Shown piece by piece: positions 27,858 through 34,924 of a stretch of DNA of 64,000 bases. Each line of letters starts with the position of its first letter. Position 1 is the stretch's first letter. Where the stretch lies: contig CAWUEW020000003.1 in NCBI GenBank assembly GCA_963921255.3, positions 1,054,001 to 1,118,000 on the forward strand. The letters run 5' to 3'. The stretch is from JANSYL01 sp963921255 (GTDB lineage: Bacteria > Pseudomonadota > Alphaproteobacteria > Rhodobacterales > Rhodobacteraceae). A model generated the notes under the pieces. That model saw nothing but the letters and a program-made list of their open reading frames with translations. It did no database searches and was not told the origin of the DNA. Both the position numbers and the translations under genes were made by a program.

Positions 27858-28514
27858 ATGATGGGTCCCCAAACCGAGGCAGGCGATATGCACGATCCCG
27901 TAGACTATTTTCAGAACAACCTTGTCCCCATGGTCGTCGAGCAGACCAGCCGGGGCGAACGCGCCTACGACATCTTCTCGCGCCTGTTGAAGGAGCGGAT
28001 CATTTTCGTAAACGGCCCCGTGCATGACGGCATGTCCAGCCTCGTGGTTGCGCAGCTGCTGCATCTTGAGGCGGAAAACCCGTCCAAGGAAATCAGCATG
28101 TACATCAACTCGCCGGGCGGAAGCGTCGTGGCGGGGATGAGCATCTACGACACGATGCAGTACATCCGCCCGAAGGTGTCGACCCTCGTCTGTGGTATGG
28201 CGGCGTCGATGGGATCGGTCATCGCGGTTGGCGGTGAAAAGGGCATGCGCTACGCCTTGCCGAACGCCGAATTCCTGGTGCACCAGCCCTCCGGCGGCGC
28301 GCGCGGCACGGCGTCGGATATTCTGATCAGCGCCCGCTCCATCGAAGCCACGCGGGAACGTTTGTATCACCTTTACGTTAAGCACACCGGCCAGGACTAC
28401 GACACGATCCAGCGTGCGCTGGACCGCGACACCTGGATGACCCCGCAAGAAGCCTTGGATTGGGGCCATATCGACGAGATCGTCGAAAGCCGCGGCGGCG
28501 ACTCCGACGACTAG
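27858..28514 (+). CDS. clpP: ATP-dependent Clp protease proteolytic subunit
   Basis: This is the serine peptidase subunit that forms the ClpP tetradecamer and degrades substrates fed by ClpX. It is 218 residues from the first ATG. The catalytic serine is in VCGMAASMGS (Ser117), histidine in EFLVHQPSGG (His142), and aspartate downstream in DRDTWMTPQEA. A second ATG at 27888 (starting MHDPVDYFQNN) has its own GAGG site eight bases upstream. It matches the usual roseobacter N-terminus, so the 208-residue form may be the real one. clpX follows after a 145-base gap. Regulation by heat-shock sigma factor is plausible but not shown. Confidence 0.96.
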   Translation: MMGPQTEAGDMHDPVDYFQNNLVPMVVEQTSRGERAYDIFSRLLKERIIFVNGPVHDGMSSLVVAQLLHLEAENPSKEISMYINSPGGSVVAGMSIYDTMQYIRPKVSTLVCGMAASMGSVIAVGGEKGMRYALPNAEFLVHQPSGGARGTASDILISARSIEATRERLYHLYVKHTGQDYDTIQRALDRDTWMTPQEALDWGHIDEIVESRGGDSDD

Positions 28515-28659
28515 GGTCGCGATCCCGCCGGGTCGGCAATGTTCTGATTTTGACATTGTGGTGCCCGGGGTGCTGCACTAGGCTGGCACAAATCGCATTG
28601 GCGCGCCCGTGGTCTCGGGCGTGCACGGCACCACAAGCGTCCCGCAAGGGGGAGACGAC

Positions 28660-29925
28660 ATGGCCAACACCACCAGTGGCGACTCGAAAAACACGCTCTA
28701 CTGCTCGTTCTGCGGCAAGAGCCAGCACGAGGTGCGCAAGCTGATCGCCGGGCCAACAGTGTTCATCTGTGATGAATGCGTGGAACTGTGCATGGACATC
28801 ATCCGGGAAGAAACCAAGACCAGTGGTCTGAAATCCGGAGATGGCGTGCCGAGCCCGCAAGAGATTTGTGATGTCCTCGACGATTACGTGATCGGGCAGG
28901 GGCACGCGAAGCGTGTTCTGTCGGTCGCGGTACACAATCACTACAAGCGCCTGAACCATGCCGGGAAGTCCGACATCGAACTGGCCAAGTCCAACATCCT
29001 GCTGATTGGTCCGACCGGCTGCGGCAAGACGCTCTTGGCGCAGACGCTGGCGCGCATTCTGGATGTGCCGTTCACCATGGCGGACGCAACGACCCTGACC
29101 GAAGCCGGTTATGTCGGTGAAGATGTCGAGAACATCATTCTCAAACTACTTCAGGCCAGCGAATACAATGTGGACCGGGCGCAGCGCGGCATCGTCTACA
29201 TCGACGAGGTCGACAAGATCACCCGCAAATCGGACAATCCGTCGATCACGCGCGATGTCTCGGGCGAGGGGGTCCAACAGGCGCTTCTGAAGATCATGGA
29301 AGGAACGGTCGCCTCCGTTCCACCGCAAGGGGGCCGGAAGCATCCGCAGCAGGAGTTCCTTCAGGTCGACACGACGAACATTCTGTTCATCTGTGGCGGT
29401 GCCTTCGCGGGGCTCGACAAGATCATCGCGCAGCGCGGCAAAGGGTCGGCCATGGGCTTCGGCGCGGATGTGCGGGACCCCGACAGCAAATCGGTGGGCG
29501 AACACTTCAAGGACCTCGAGCCCGAAGATCTTCTGAAATTCGGTCTGATCCCGGAATTCGTCGGCCGCCTGCCGGTCATCGCGACGCTGGAAGACCTGGA
29601 TGAAGATGCGCTTGTGATGATCCTGACCGAACCGAAGAACGCTTTGGTGAAGCAGTATCAGCGCCTGTTCGAACTGGAAGACACCAAGCTCAAGTTCACA
29701 GATGACGCCCTGAGCGCGATTGCGAAACGCGCCATCGAGCGCAAGACCGGGGCCCGGGGCCTGCGCTCGATCATGGAAGATGTCCTGCTGGACACCATGT
29801 TCGAATTGCCGGGGGCGGAAGGCGTGGAAGAGGTTGTCGTCAACGAAGAGGCGGTCTCCTCCGATGCACAGCCGCTGATGATCTATGCCGAGCGTTCGAA
29901 AGAGGAACCGGCCAGCGCGAGCTAA
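28660..29925 (+). CDS. clpX: ATP-dependent Clp protease ATP-binding subunit ClpX
   Basis: This 421-residue AAA+ unfoldase delivers proteins to ClpP. The N-terminal zinc-binding domain has CSFCGKSQ and CDECVELC. Walker A is GPTGCGKT at residues 117-124. Walker B follows in GIVYIDEVDKI. The pore-loop motif GYVGEDVE and the IGF-type ClpP-binding loop region (EFLQ-to-GFGAD area) are in the expected places. The ATG at 28660 has GGGGGAG upstream; an earlier in-frame ATG is rejected. It ends just before a strong hairpin at 29950-29984. Confidence 0.97.
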   Translation: MANTTSGDSKNTLYCSFCGKSQHEVRKLIAGPTVFICDECVELCMDIIREETKTSGLKSGDGVPSPQEICDVLDDYVIGQGHAKRVLSVAVHNHYKRLNHAGKSDIELAKSNILLIGPTGCGKTLLAQTLARILDVPFTMADATTLTEAGYVGEDVENIILKLLQASEYNVDRAQRGIVYIDEVDKITRKSDNPSITRDVSGEGVQQALLKIMEGTVASVPPQGGRKHPQQEFLQVDTTNILFICGGAFAGLDKIIAQRGKGSAMGFGADVRDPDSKSVGEHFKDLEPEDLLKFGLIPEFVGRLPVIATLEDLDEDALVMILTEPKNALVKQYQRLFELEDTKLKFTDDALSAIAKRAIERKTGARGLRSIMEDVLLDTMFELPGAEGVEEVVVNEEAVSSDAQPLMIYAERSKEEPASAS

Positions 29926-29949
29926 GCTCGGCGACATACCCCGAAACCT

Positions 29950-29984
29950 GCAAACGCCCGCGCAAGTGATGCGCGGGCGTTTGC
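29950..29984 (+). terminator. strong stem-loop after clpX
   Basis: GCAAACGCCCGCGC (29950-29963) pairs perfectly with GCGCGGGCGTTTGC (29971-29984) around a seven-base loop. It lies 25 bases after the clpX stop and is probably its terminator. The T-run is part of the stem rather than a separate tail. Confidence 0.7.
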
Positions 29985-30014
29985 GTGAGGTGGCGGATTC
30001 GCCGGCAAATCCGT

Positions 30015-30038
30015 GCCAGAAAAGTCGACTTTTCTGGC
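30015..30038. repeat. 24-bp perfect palindrome at the clpX / glycosyltransferase-like junction
   Basis: GCCAGAAAAGTCGACTTTTCTGGC is a perfect 24-base palindrome lying nine bases beyond the end of the convergent minus-strand gene. It may terminate that gene or act from both sides. It belongs to the set of palindromes found at gene-end junctions in this window. Confidence 0.65.
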
Positions 30039-30047
30039 GCCCGGATC

Positions 30048-31046
30048 TTAGCGCAACCAGAGTTTCTCGCGTTTGAGCGTGTTGCGGATCTTCTGTTCGC
30101 GGCGTGGAAGGTTGTCCTGGTCAAACAGCGCGCGCGCCTTCATCCCGCGGCGCTGGTAGATCATGCGTTTCATCGGATCGTAGGCCTTGAGGACCTTCTT
30201 GATCTTGTTTGGCGCGCTGACCTCTTCCAGCACGTCGATGACCCGCTGCTCCTCGCGCGCGTAAAGCAGGGGCAGGACGCGGTAATGGCAGGAATGGCTG
30301 CCGTCGAGATACGCCGCGGGCAGCGCGTCCCGGCCGCCGCCAAAGCTGTGGATGACCAAGGGCAAGGCGATCTGGTCCAGCCACGGGTCCAGCGACTGGC
30401 ACACCAGTTCTTCGGGGCGGTCGTCTCGGATCGCGCGCGCATAATCAAGGAACCGCGTGCCGAAGGCTTTCGGGCACCGATAGTAGAAATAGCCCGCGTT
30501 GAAGTAGAGATACCGCTTCCAGTACTCGTCAGGCTGGCTGAGATCGAGCGAGCTTTCGAAGTCGAGGCCGAACTTGTCGTAGAGGGCTTTCCACGTGGCG
30601 CCGTAGCCCGGGCCATAGAGCTGGATCTCGGGCCATGTGCCCTCGCGCCGAAGAGACGCGGAGGGGCGGTCGAAGTCGAAGGGCACCTCGGTCAGGTCGC
30701 CGAGGATCAGGGTGTCGGTGTCAAAAAAGACAAAGGGTTCATCTTCAGGCAGGGCGCTGAGGGCCTCGATCTTGTTGCCGTAGGGGTAGTCCGCGCCAAA
30801 ATGCTCGGACGTGAATGGAATGATCTCTGCCCCGAGCATGGCCATCAGGTCGCGCACGGCCGGGTCCTTCATGCGCGGGTCACCGGGCCACTTGTGGCCC
30901 GGCTGCGGCTCGGCAACGAACAGGCGGCCCGGGAAATTAATGTTGGACGCGCGGAAGGACGCCAAAAAGAGGATGGCTTCGTATTCCAGCCGACCGGATT
31001 GGCCGACGATCACGATGTTGAACGGCGGTGCGCTGTCTGTGGGCAT
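30048..31046 (-). CDS. glycosyltransferase-like protein (GT-A fold), function unknown
   Basis: This encodes 332 residues. The N-terminus FNIVIVGQSGRLEYEAILFL suggests a nucleotide-sugar-binding strand and loop. EPFVFFDTDTLILGDL contains a DTD motif of the type that binds the metal and sugar nucleotide in GT-A enzymes. The C-terminal part is rich in basic residues (KKVLKAYDPMKRMIYQRRGM) and may contact membrane or polymer. It has no signal peptide. It is a single minus-strand gene between clpX and tRNA-Tyr. The substrate is unknown; capsule or lipopolysaccharide decoration is a guess. Confidence 0.62.
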   Translation of the reverse strand: MPTDSAPPFNIVIVGQSGRLEYEAILFLASFRASNINFPGRLFVAEPQPGHKWPGDPRMKDPAVRDLMAMLGAEIIPFTSEHFGADYPYGNKIEALSALPEDEPFVFFDTDTLILGDLTEVPFDFDRPSASLRREGTWPEIQLYGPGYGATWKALYDKFGLDFESSLDLSQPDEYWKRYLYFNAGYFYYRCPKAFGTRFLDYARAIRDDRPEELVCQSLDPWLDQIALPLVIHSFGGGRDALPAAYLDGSHSCHYRVLPLLYAREEQRVIDVLEEVSAPNKIKKVLKAYDPMKRMIYQRRGMKARALFDQDNLPRREQKIRNTLKREKLWLR

Positions 31047-31166
31047 ACTCTGCTCGATACCAAAAGCCCGTCTGATTGCGCCGACTATAACCGGCTCGGC
31101 CCGGTCGCGCTACGTGTCTCAGGCGCGCGCTGTCACACGAATTTCGGTCGATCGGTTTGGGGGAAG

Positions 31167-31250
31167 TGGTGGGCGACCCTGGAATCGAACCAGGCATGGG
31201 TCTCCCCGGCGGAGTTACAGTCCGCTGCCGCACCTTGCAGCACGTCGCCC
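31167..31250 (-). tRNA. tRNA-Tyr(GTA)
   Basis: This is an 84-base class II tRNA on the minus strand with encoded CCA. The acceptor stem is GGGCGAC/GTCGCCC. The anticodon arm is GCGGA-CTGTAAC-TCCGC with anticodon GTA (plus-strand bases 31216-31218). A long variable arm and a TGGTTCGATTCCAGG T-arm are visible. It stands alone between a glycosyltransferase-like gene and rlmB. Confidence 0.96.
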
Positions 31251-31383
31251 GACGCTTGCGCGGAGATACTGAGGTCACCCGGGCGGGTCAAGGGCCAAAC
31301 GCAGCCGAAATGCACCTGCGCGCCTCGGGTGTGCTTGCACCTGCCGCGCGCCCGGCGCAAGGTCGCCGCCGAAAGGCTGATCC

Positions 31384-32169
31384 ATGGCAAAAAAACCGAA
31401 CTGGGTGATCGAGAAAGAGCGGCGCGCCCGGGCGGCGGCGGCGGAAACGGTGTGGCTGTTCGGCTTGCATGCCGTGCGCGACGCGCTCCTGAACCCCAGT
31501 CGCGAAAAACTGCGCCTCGTTCTGACCCGCAATGCGGCCGACCGGTTGGGCGACGCCCTGCGGTCGGGCGGGTTGGCCCCGGAAATCGCAGACCCACGCA
31601 AGTTTCCGGTTCCGTTGGACCCGGGCTCGGTCCACCAGGGCGCGGCACTCGAGGTCAAGCCTTTGAACTGGGGGCGGCTTGAAGACGTGGCCGAGCCCGG
31701 GCCGGGCGCGCCGCGTTTGGTTTTGCTCGACCGGGTCAGCGATCCGCACAATGTCGGCGCCATCCTGCGCTCGGCCGAGGTGTTCGGGGCACGGGCCGTT
31801 GTGGCGCCGGCCCGGCACTCGGCGCCAGAGACAGGGGCGCTGGCCAAAACGGCGTCCGGCGCGCTGGAGCGGCAGCCCTACCTTCGCGTCCCCAACCTGG
31901 GCAATGCGATGGAGACGCTGAAATCCATGGGGTACGTTTGCGTCGGGCTCGACGGGCAGGGCACGGAAGATTTGCACCGTGTCGCCCCGGACCTTCACGA
32001 TCTGCCGGTCGCCCTTGTCATGGGGTCGGAGGGGCCAGGGATGCGGGCCCGCACGATGGAGCTGTGCGACCGGATCGTCCGAATCCCGGCTGCGGGGGGA
32101 TTTGGGTCGCTGAATGTTTCAAATGCGGCCGCGGTCTCCCTATATGCTGTGGCGAAGCTGCCGGAGTAA
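31384..32169 (+). CDS. rlmB: 23S rRNA (guanosine2251-2'-O)-methyltransferase, SpoU/TrmH family
   Basis: This 261-residue protein has an N-terminal L30e-like RNA-binding domain (about residues 20-90, LFGLHAVRDALLNPSREKLR). A SPOUT methyltransferase domain with its trefoil knot follows. Motifs are LLDRVSDPHNVGAILRSAEV (motif 1, with the conserved Asn and Arg), ALVMGSEGPGM (motif 2) and IPAAGGFGSLNVSNAAAVSL (motif 3). It fits RlmB, but the TrmH tRNA enzyme is a close relative. A small zinc-ribbon gene follows three bases later and is probably co-transcribed. Confidence 0.9.
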   Translation: MAKKPNWVIEKERRARAAAAETVWLFGLHAVRDALLNPSREKLRLVLTRNAADRLGDALRSGGLAPEIADPRKFPVPLDPGSVHQGAALEVKPLNWGRLEDVAEPGPGAPRLVLLDRVSDPHNVGAILRSAEVFGARAVVAPARHSAPETGALAKTASGALERQPYLRVPNLGNAMETLKSMGYVCVGLDGQGTEDLHRVAPDLHDLPVALVMGSEGPGMRARTMELCDRIVRIPAAGGFGSLNVSNAAAVSLYAVAKLPE

Positions 32170-32172
32170 CCC

Positions 32173-32496
32173 ATGCACCATCCGACGAAGATTGCGACCT
32201 GTTCCTATTGCGGATCGCGACAGACCCTGTCTCTGTCTGCGCGCGACGGACATGAATTGGCCTGCAGCGCCTGCGGCGCCCCCTTGCATGAGATGAAATG
32301 GCTCAAGCCGCCGTCGTCTTCGAAAAAGGCCAAGAAATCCGGGAAGAAGGCCGCGTCGCACGGGACAGGTTGGCCGCAGGACGATTGGCAGGGCCACCGG
32401 GACGCACCGAAGCGGCGCAAGAAGAAAAAGAAGTCGTCCTTCTTCAAGAAAGCCTTTGAAGAGGCCTTCGACGTCATCGACGACATTTTCGACTAA
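32173..32496 (+). CDS. small zinc-ribbon protein, function unknown
   Basis: This is 107 residues. Two CxxC pairs (CSYC at about residue 10 and CSAC near 32) form a four-cysteine zinc ribbon. A lysine-rich linker (SSSKKAKKSGKKAAS and KRRKKKKKSSF) follows, and then a short amphipathic acidic tail (AFDVIDDIFD). It begins three bases after the rlmB stop. RNA or DNA binding is plausible from the charge pattern; nothing more specific can be said. Confidence 0.8.
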   Translation: MHHPTKIATCSYCGSRQTLSLSARDGHELACSACGAPLHEMKWLKPPSSSKKAKKSGKKAASHGTGWPQDDWQGHRDAPKRRKKKKKSSFFKKAFEEAFDVIDDIFD

Positions 32497-32632
32497 GGTC
32501 CAAATGTTTCATGTCCATCGCGCCGCTGTCACGGGCTCTCACGAGGCCGTGGGGCGGGTTGGCGCACGCCAGGGGATCGTCCATCTAAGGTTCAGACCAC
32601 AGCGCCACGCGCCCCTAGAAAGGACCCGACCC

Positions 32633-33091
32633 ATGTTGACCCGCCGCGCCACCCTTGGCGTTTTCGCCACCGCCCCCGCCCTGTTGCTGCTGCGCCCGCA
32701 GCCGGCCCATGCCCGTGAACCCGACGTGTTCCAACGCAACGGATATGCCATTGGCGGCACGGATCCCGTCGCCTACCAGGCCGAACTGGGTCCGGTGCAG
32801 GGCAGCCCGGAGTTCAGCTACGACTGGAACGGTGCGACCTGGCTGTTTGAAACCGCCGCCAATCGCGATCTTTTTGCCGGCAACCCCGAACAATTTGCCC
32901 CGGCCTTCGGCGGCTATTGTGCCTTCGCGGCGTCGCGCGGTTACCTCGCGCCGACCATCCCCGAGGCGTGGCATATCCACGAGGGCAAGCTTTACCTGAA
33001 CGCGACCCTGCGCGCCCGGGAGCTTTGGCTGAACGAACTGCCGGATGTGATTGCCGCGGGCGAAGCCAACTGGCCGGCGATCCTGGGGTAA
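32633..33091 (+). CDS. exported YHS-domain protein
   Basis: This encodes 152 residues. An N-terminal twin-arginine-like signal, LTRRATLGVFATAPALLLL, ends near AHA. The YHS domain follows, with YAIGGTDPVAYQAELGPVQG and FGGYCAFAASRGYLAPT. The cysteine there and nearby histidines (WHIHEG) could bind a metal. The ATG at 32633 is preceded by AAAGGA. Members of this group are small periplasmic proteins of unknown role, often linked to metal handling. A Rho-independent terminator follows about 120 bases after its stop. Confidence 0.85.
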   Translation: MLTRRATLGVFATAPALLLLRPQPAHAREPDVFQRNGYAIGGTDPVAYQAELGPVQGSPEFSYDWNGATWLFETAANRDLFAGNPEQFAPAFGGYCAFAASRGYLAPTIPEAWHIHEGKLYLNATLRARELWLNELPDVIAAGEANWPAILG

Positions 33092-33243
33092 GCCCGACTT
33101 CACGATTTCGTGTGATTTCTTTGATCCAATCCGGGGATCGCTACGTAGAAGATGTGACAGCGCGGTTCGGAACTCCGCGCGTCCATCACTGTCCCTCGTT
33201 CCGCACCTCGCGCCCGCTGCATTTTCGCTGCGGGCGTTTTTTT
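33092..33243 (+). ncRNA. candidate structured 3'UTR or small RNA before a terminator
   Basis: The stretch after the YHS gene holds CGCGG/CCGCG stem sequences near 33160-33180 and ends in a textbook terminator at 33211-33243. It could be an extended 3'UTR or yield a small RNA. I see no convincing promoter of its own, so this is tentative. Confidence 0.2.
33211..33243 (+). terminator. Rho-independent terminator
   Basis: CGCCCGC (33211-33217) pairs with GCGGGCG (33230-33236) and is followed directly by seven T residues (33237-33243). It ends the YHS-gene transcript, or any small RNA starting after it, just before the CoA-binding-protein gene. Confidence 0.85.
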
Positions 33244-33262
33244 GACGTGCTAGGAGGAGGGA

Positions 33263-33736
33263 ATGACCGAGTCTCCATCCGACGATCTGTTGCGTGACGT
33301 CCTGCGGCGTTCTAAGCGGTTCGCCTGCGTGGGCGTATCGCCCAATCCCGTGCGTCCAAGCCACTATGTGGCCCGCTATTTGACCTTGAAGGGTTACAAG
33401 GTCGTGCCGGTCAATCCGGTCCATGCCGGCACCCGCCTCTTCGGGGCCGAGGTCGTGGCCGAGTTGTCGGACATCGAGGGCGGCGTGGATGTGGTCGACA
33501 TTTTCCGCAGATCCGAAGCGGTGCCAGAGATCGTCGACGCCGCTCTTGCCATGGAGCCGCTGCCCAAGGTGATCTGGATGCAGATCGGGGTGCAACACGC
33601 AGACGCAGCGGCCAAGGCCGAGGCGGCGGGCCTGACGGTTATCCAGAACCGGTGCCCGAAAATCGAATATCAGCGGCTGTTCGGTGAACTGCGCATGGGC
33701 GGGTTCAAGACCGGTATCATTTCGTCAAAACTCTAG
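33263..33736 (+). CDS. CoA-binding domain protein (YccU-like)
   Basis: This is a 157-residue protein with a Rossmann-type CoA-binding fold: FACVGVSPNPVRPSHYVARY, VVPVNPVHAGTRLFGAEVV, and VDIFRRSEAVPEIVDAAL. VIWMQIGVQ and IQNRCPKIEY follow, both typical of the YccU family. GGAGGAGGG lies just upstream of the ATG. The family is widespread but its physiological role is not settled. It is a single gene, convergent with hisE across two perfect palindromes. Confidence 0.88.
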   Translation: MTESPSDDLLRDVLRRSKRFACVGVSPNPVRPSHYVARYLTLKGYKVVPVNPVHAGTRLFGAEVVAELSDIEGGVDVVDIFRRSEAVPEIVDAALAMEPLPKVIWMQIGVQHADAAAKAEAAGLTVIQNRCPKIEYQRLFGELRMGGFKTGIISSKL

Positions 33737-33755
33737 TCGGGCGGTCGAGCGGGGG

Positions 33756-33798
33756 CGGAAAACACGTGTTTTCCGAGCCGTTTTCGTCGACGAAAACG
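33756..33798. repeat. pair of 20-bp perfect palindromes between convergent genes
   Basis: CGGAAAACACGTGTTTTCCG (33756-33775) and CGTTTTCGTCGACGAAAACG (33779-33798) are each perfect palindromes, separated by three bases. They fill most of the 66-base gap between the CoA-binding-protein gene and hisE. They are candidate bidirectional terminators or repeat elements. Confidence 0.75.
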
Positions 33799-33802
33799 CG
33801 GC

Positions 33803-34117
33803 CTAGCGGCTGGCCTTTTCGTCAAGACCCGAGCGGCCTTCGCGGGCTTCGAGGACGGCGTAGACGTCCGAGAGCGCGACCCCGCGCGCCGTGAGCATGA
33901 CCAGGAAATGGTACAACACGTCCGCGGCTTCCTCGGTCAGCTTGTCGGTGTCGCCACGCGCGGCTTCGATCACGGCTTCGACGGCCTCTTCCCCGAACTT
34001 CTGGGCGGCCTTCTTGGGGCCGCGATCCAACAGTTTCGCGGTCCAGGACGTGGACGGGTCGGCGCCTTTCCGGGCCTCGATCGTGGCGGCCAAGCGCATC
34101 AGGGTGTCGTCGCTCAT
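33803..34117 (-). CDS. hisE: phosphoribosyl-ATP pyrophosphatase
   Basis: This 104-residue protein carries out the second step of histidine synthesis, hydrolysing PR-ATP to PR-AMP. It has the all-alpha MazG-like motifs KKAAQKFGEEAVEAVIEAAR and EEAADVLYHFLVML, with the glutamates that bind magnesium. Its ATG overlaps the hisF stop (ATGA), showing translational coupling. A longer in-frame extension upstream is antisense-like reading through hisF and is rejected. Confidence 0.95.
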   Translation of the reverse strand: MSDDTLMRLAATIEARKGADPSTSWTAKLLDRGPKKAAQKFGEEAVEAVIEAARGDTDKLTEEAADVLYHFLVMLTARGVALSDVYAVLEAREGRSGLDEKASR

Positions 34118-34875
34118 GTCAACCTCACGGGGATGCCGGCCGCGGCCATATGGGCCTTGGCCTCGGCGATGGAGTAGGTGCCGAAATGGAAGATGGAGGC
34201 GGCGAGCACAGCGCTGGCCCCGCCTTCGGTGACGCCCTCGACCAGATGATCGAGTGTGCCGACCCCGCCCGAGGCGATGACCGGCACGCTGACAGCGTCG
34301 GCAATGGCGCGCGTCAGCGGCAGGTTGAACCCCTGTTTCGTGCCGTCCCGATCCATCGAGGTGAGCAGGATTTCCCCGGCGCCTTTTTCGACGACGGTCT
34401 TGGCAAAGGCGACTGCGTCTATGCCCGTGGGCTTGCGGCCCCCGTGGGTAAAGATCTCCCATCGGCCGGGCGCGACAGTCTTGGCGTCGATCGCCACAAC
34501 GATGCACTGGCTGCCAAACTTGTCGGCGGCGCGCGCAACGACATCGGGGTCGGCCACCGCGGCCGAGTTGAAGCTGACCTTGTCGGCCCCGGCGAGCAAC
34601 AGATTGCGCACGTCTTCGACGGTCCGCACACCCCCGCCAATCGTCAACGGCATGAAACACTGTTCGGCCGTGCGCGTGGCGAGGTCATACATCGTCCCGC
34701 GGTTTTCATGGGTCGCGTGGATATCGAGGAAACACAGCTCATCCGCGCCGGCCCCGTCGTAGGCCCGGGCCTGCTCGACAGGATCGCCAGCATCGACGAG
34801 GTCGACAAAATTGACGCCCTTCACAACGCGGCCGTCGGCGACGTCGAGGCAGGGGATGATGCGTGTCTTCAACAT
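34114..34875 (-). CDS. hisF: imidazole glycerol phosphate synthase cyclase subunit
   Basis: This 253-residue TIM barrel pairs with HisH to make imidazole glycerol phosphate and AICAR. The N-terminus LKTRIIPCLDVADGRVVKGV holds the catalytic Asp (CLD). The second catalytic Asp is in TSMDRDGTKQGF, and PLTIGGGVR and VIASGGVGTLDHL are phosphate-binding loops. The ATG at 34875 gives the conserved start; upstream in-frame codons are not conserved in kind. It is coupled to hisE. Confidence 0.96.
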   Translation of the reverse strand: MLKTRIIPCLDVADGRVVKGVNFVDLVDAGDPVEQARAYDGAGADELCFLDIHATHENRGTMYDLATRTAEQCFMPLTIGGGVRTVEDVRNLLLAGADKVSFNSAAVADPDVVARAADKFGSQCIVVAIDAKTVAPGRWEIFTHGGRKPTGIDAVAFAKTVVEKGAGEILLTSMDRDGTKQGFNLPLTRAIADAVSVPVIASGGVGTLDHLVEGVTEGGASAVLAASIFHFGTYSIAEAKAHMAAAGIPVRLT

Positions 34876-34924
34876 GGCCCGAGCCATACGGCATCCCGAC
34901 GGGGGAGGGAAGGGACGCGGCGCG

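Noticed and set aside
28550..28584. Consensus TTGACA in the clpP-clpX gap as a clpX promoter
   Set aside because: The -35 hexamer is perfect, but I found no acceptable -10 at 16-18 bases, so I do not annotate it.
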